The notes below the pieces were generated by a model that saw nothing but the letters and a program-made list of their open reading frames with translations, was not told the DNA's origin and ran no database searches. Below, piece after piece: positions 5,159 to 5,694 of a stretch of DNA of 5,694 nt. The stretch's first letter is position 1; each line of letters starts with the position of its first letter. A program made the position numbers and the translations under genes. The DNA is from an uncultured bacterium (lineage in GTDB: Bacteria > Gemmatimonadota > Gemmatimonadetes > Palauibacterales > KS3-K002), in NCBI GenBank assembly GCA_947581845.1, contig CANPVY010000314.1, positions 1-5,694 on the forward strand, in the 5' to 3' direction.

Positions 5159-5694
5159 CTAGCCCGTCATCTCACTCCACCCAGTCCCGTCGTAGTGAAC
5201 AATGGTGCCGTCGTATCCCACGGCGAATATGTCACTCGATGATGTGCCCCACACACCCGAGAGGTCGGAGCTCGTGCCGCTTGCCATCTCACTCCAGCTA
5301 GTTCCGTCGTAACGCAGGATCATAGCTTCATAACCCACGGCGAATATGTCACTCGATGACGTGCCCCACACACCCGAGAGGGAGCTCGTGCCGCTTGTCA
5401 TCTCACTCCAGCTCGTCCCGTCATAATGCAGGATCAAGCCCCCTGAACCCACGGCGTACACGTCACTCGATGACGTGCCCCACACGCCCCAGAGATGGGA
5501 GCTCGTGCCGCTCGTCATAGCACCCCAGACGCTCCCGTCGTAGTGGAGGATCGTGCCGTTGTATCCAACCGCGTAGACGTCGCTTGACGAGGTGCCCCAC
5601 ACGCCCATGAGGGGGGAGCTCGTGCCGGTCCTCATCGTACCCCAGACGCTCCCGTCGTAGTGGAGGATGTCGTAGTATCCAACCGCATAGATGT
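5159..5694 (-). CDS. Secreted-type beta-propeller repeat protein, C-terminal part
   Basis: An open frame enters from the right edge and ends at TAG 5159-5161; 177 residues are visible and the N-terminus is missing. It consists of a 39-residue repeat with the pattern GTSS..L.GVWGTSSSDVYAVG..G.I.HYDG..W..M.S: four full units and part of a fifth. One unit lacks a residue (5279-5392). This Trp/Gly/Tyr-rich repeat resembles the blades of seven- or eight-bladed beta-propellers found in exported proteins of myxobacteria and related soil bacteria, and each unit could form one four-stranded blade. Such proteins are usually secreted or surface-bound and may bind ligands or partners. No catalytic residues are seen. 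The protein ends exactly at a repeat boundary (SEMTG). The ATG at 5635 is internal to the repeats and not a plausible start. The specific function is unknown. Confidence 0.85.
   Translation of the reverse strand, partial: IYAVGYYDILHYDGSVWGTMRTGTSSPLMGVWGTSSSDVYAVGYNGTILHYDGSVWGAMTSGTSSHLWGVWGTSSSDVYAVGSGGLILHYDGTSWSEMTSGTSSLSGVWGTSSSDIFAVGYEAMILRYDGTSWSEMASGTSSDLSGVWGTSSSDIFAVGYDGTIVHYDGTGWSEMTG
5162..5694 (-). repeat. In-frame tandem repeat, about 117 bp per unit
   Basis: Units at 5162-5278 (117), 5279-5392 (114), 5393-5509 (117) and 5510-5626 (117), plus a partial unit 5627-5694 that is also one codon shorter in its YAVGYYDILHYDG segment. Units keep strong DNA-level identity, including the block encoding VWGTSSSD, which suggests recent duplication or ongoing gene conversion. 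Confidence 0.85.

Noticed and set aside
4929..5160. tmRNA ending in the T arm at 4937-4953
   Set aside because: The 3' acceptor CGTCCCGA has no matching 5' strand upstream, no tag-peptide frame is seen, and the space to the propeller gene is too short for a tmRNA.

Overview
The window reads as a piece of chromosome from a GC-rich, probably uncultured bacterium of the Gemmatimonadota/Acidobacteriota kind. That placement is inference. It rests on a PadR regulator coupled to a permease carrying the 'permease prefix' N-terminus typical of acidobacterial duplicated orphan permeases (ADOP), a BlaI/M56 regulator-protease pair, and a large secreted M28 peptidase with a PA domain. No rRNA or other phylogenetic marker is present to confirm it.

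Layout. Positions 1-463 (minus): a PadR repressor gene whose stop overlaps the start of an ADOP-type permease, which runs off the left edge. Positions 464-849: a divergent control region with a good sigma70-type promoter facing right. Positions 850-2363 (plus): a two-gene operon, a BlaI/MecI-type repressor and a BlaR1-like M56 membrane metalloprotease, with GTGA overlap. It is closed by a strong, probably bidirectional hairpin terminator. Positions 2527-4038 (minus): a convergent, complete M28 lipoprotein peptidase with all zinc and catalytic residues. Positions 4039-5158: about 1.1 kb with no convincing protein gene, rich in inverted repeats and holding an orphan 3' half of tRNA-Pro. Positions 5159-5694 (minus): the C-terminal part of a secreted beta-propeller-like protein made of near-identical 39-residue repeats, running off the right edge.

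How the parts work together. PadR and the permease form one ligand-responsive repressor/transporter unit. BlaI and the M56 protease form a signal unit in which the protease would sense an envelope cue and inactivate the repressor. The protease lacks the penicillin-binding sensor of BlaR1, and no beta-lactamase or other obvious target gene lies in the window, so its stimulus and regulon are unknown. The M28 peptidase looks like an independent envelope or secreted enzyme.

Most worth checking: (1) the tRNA-Pro half looks like an integration scar, and its orientation predicts a genomic island to the right that includes the propeller gene, with an intact tRNA-Pro beyond it; (2) a possible internal start in the M56 gene that would release its tail as a separate lipoprotein; (3) a 40-bp imperfect direct repeat shared by the M56 tail and the downstream intergenic gap; (4) a 76-nt element able to fold into a long stem at 4643-4718. 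I did not find a clearly new multi-gene system.
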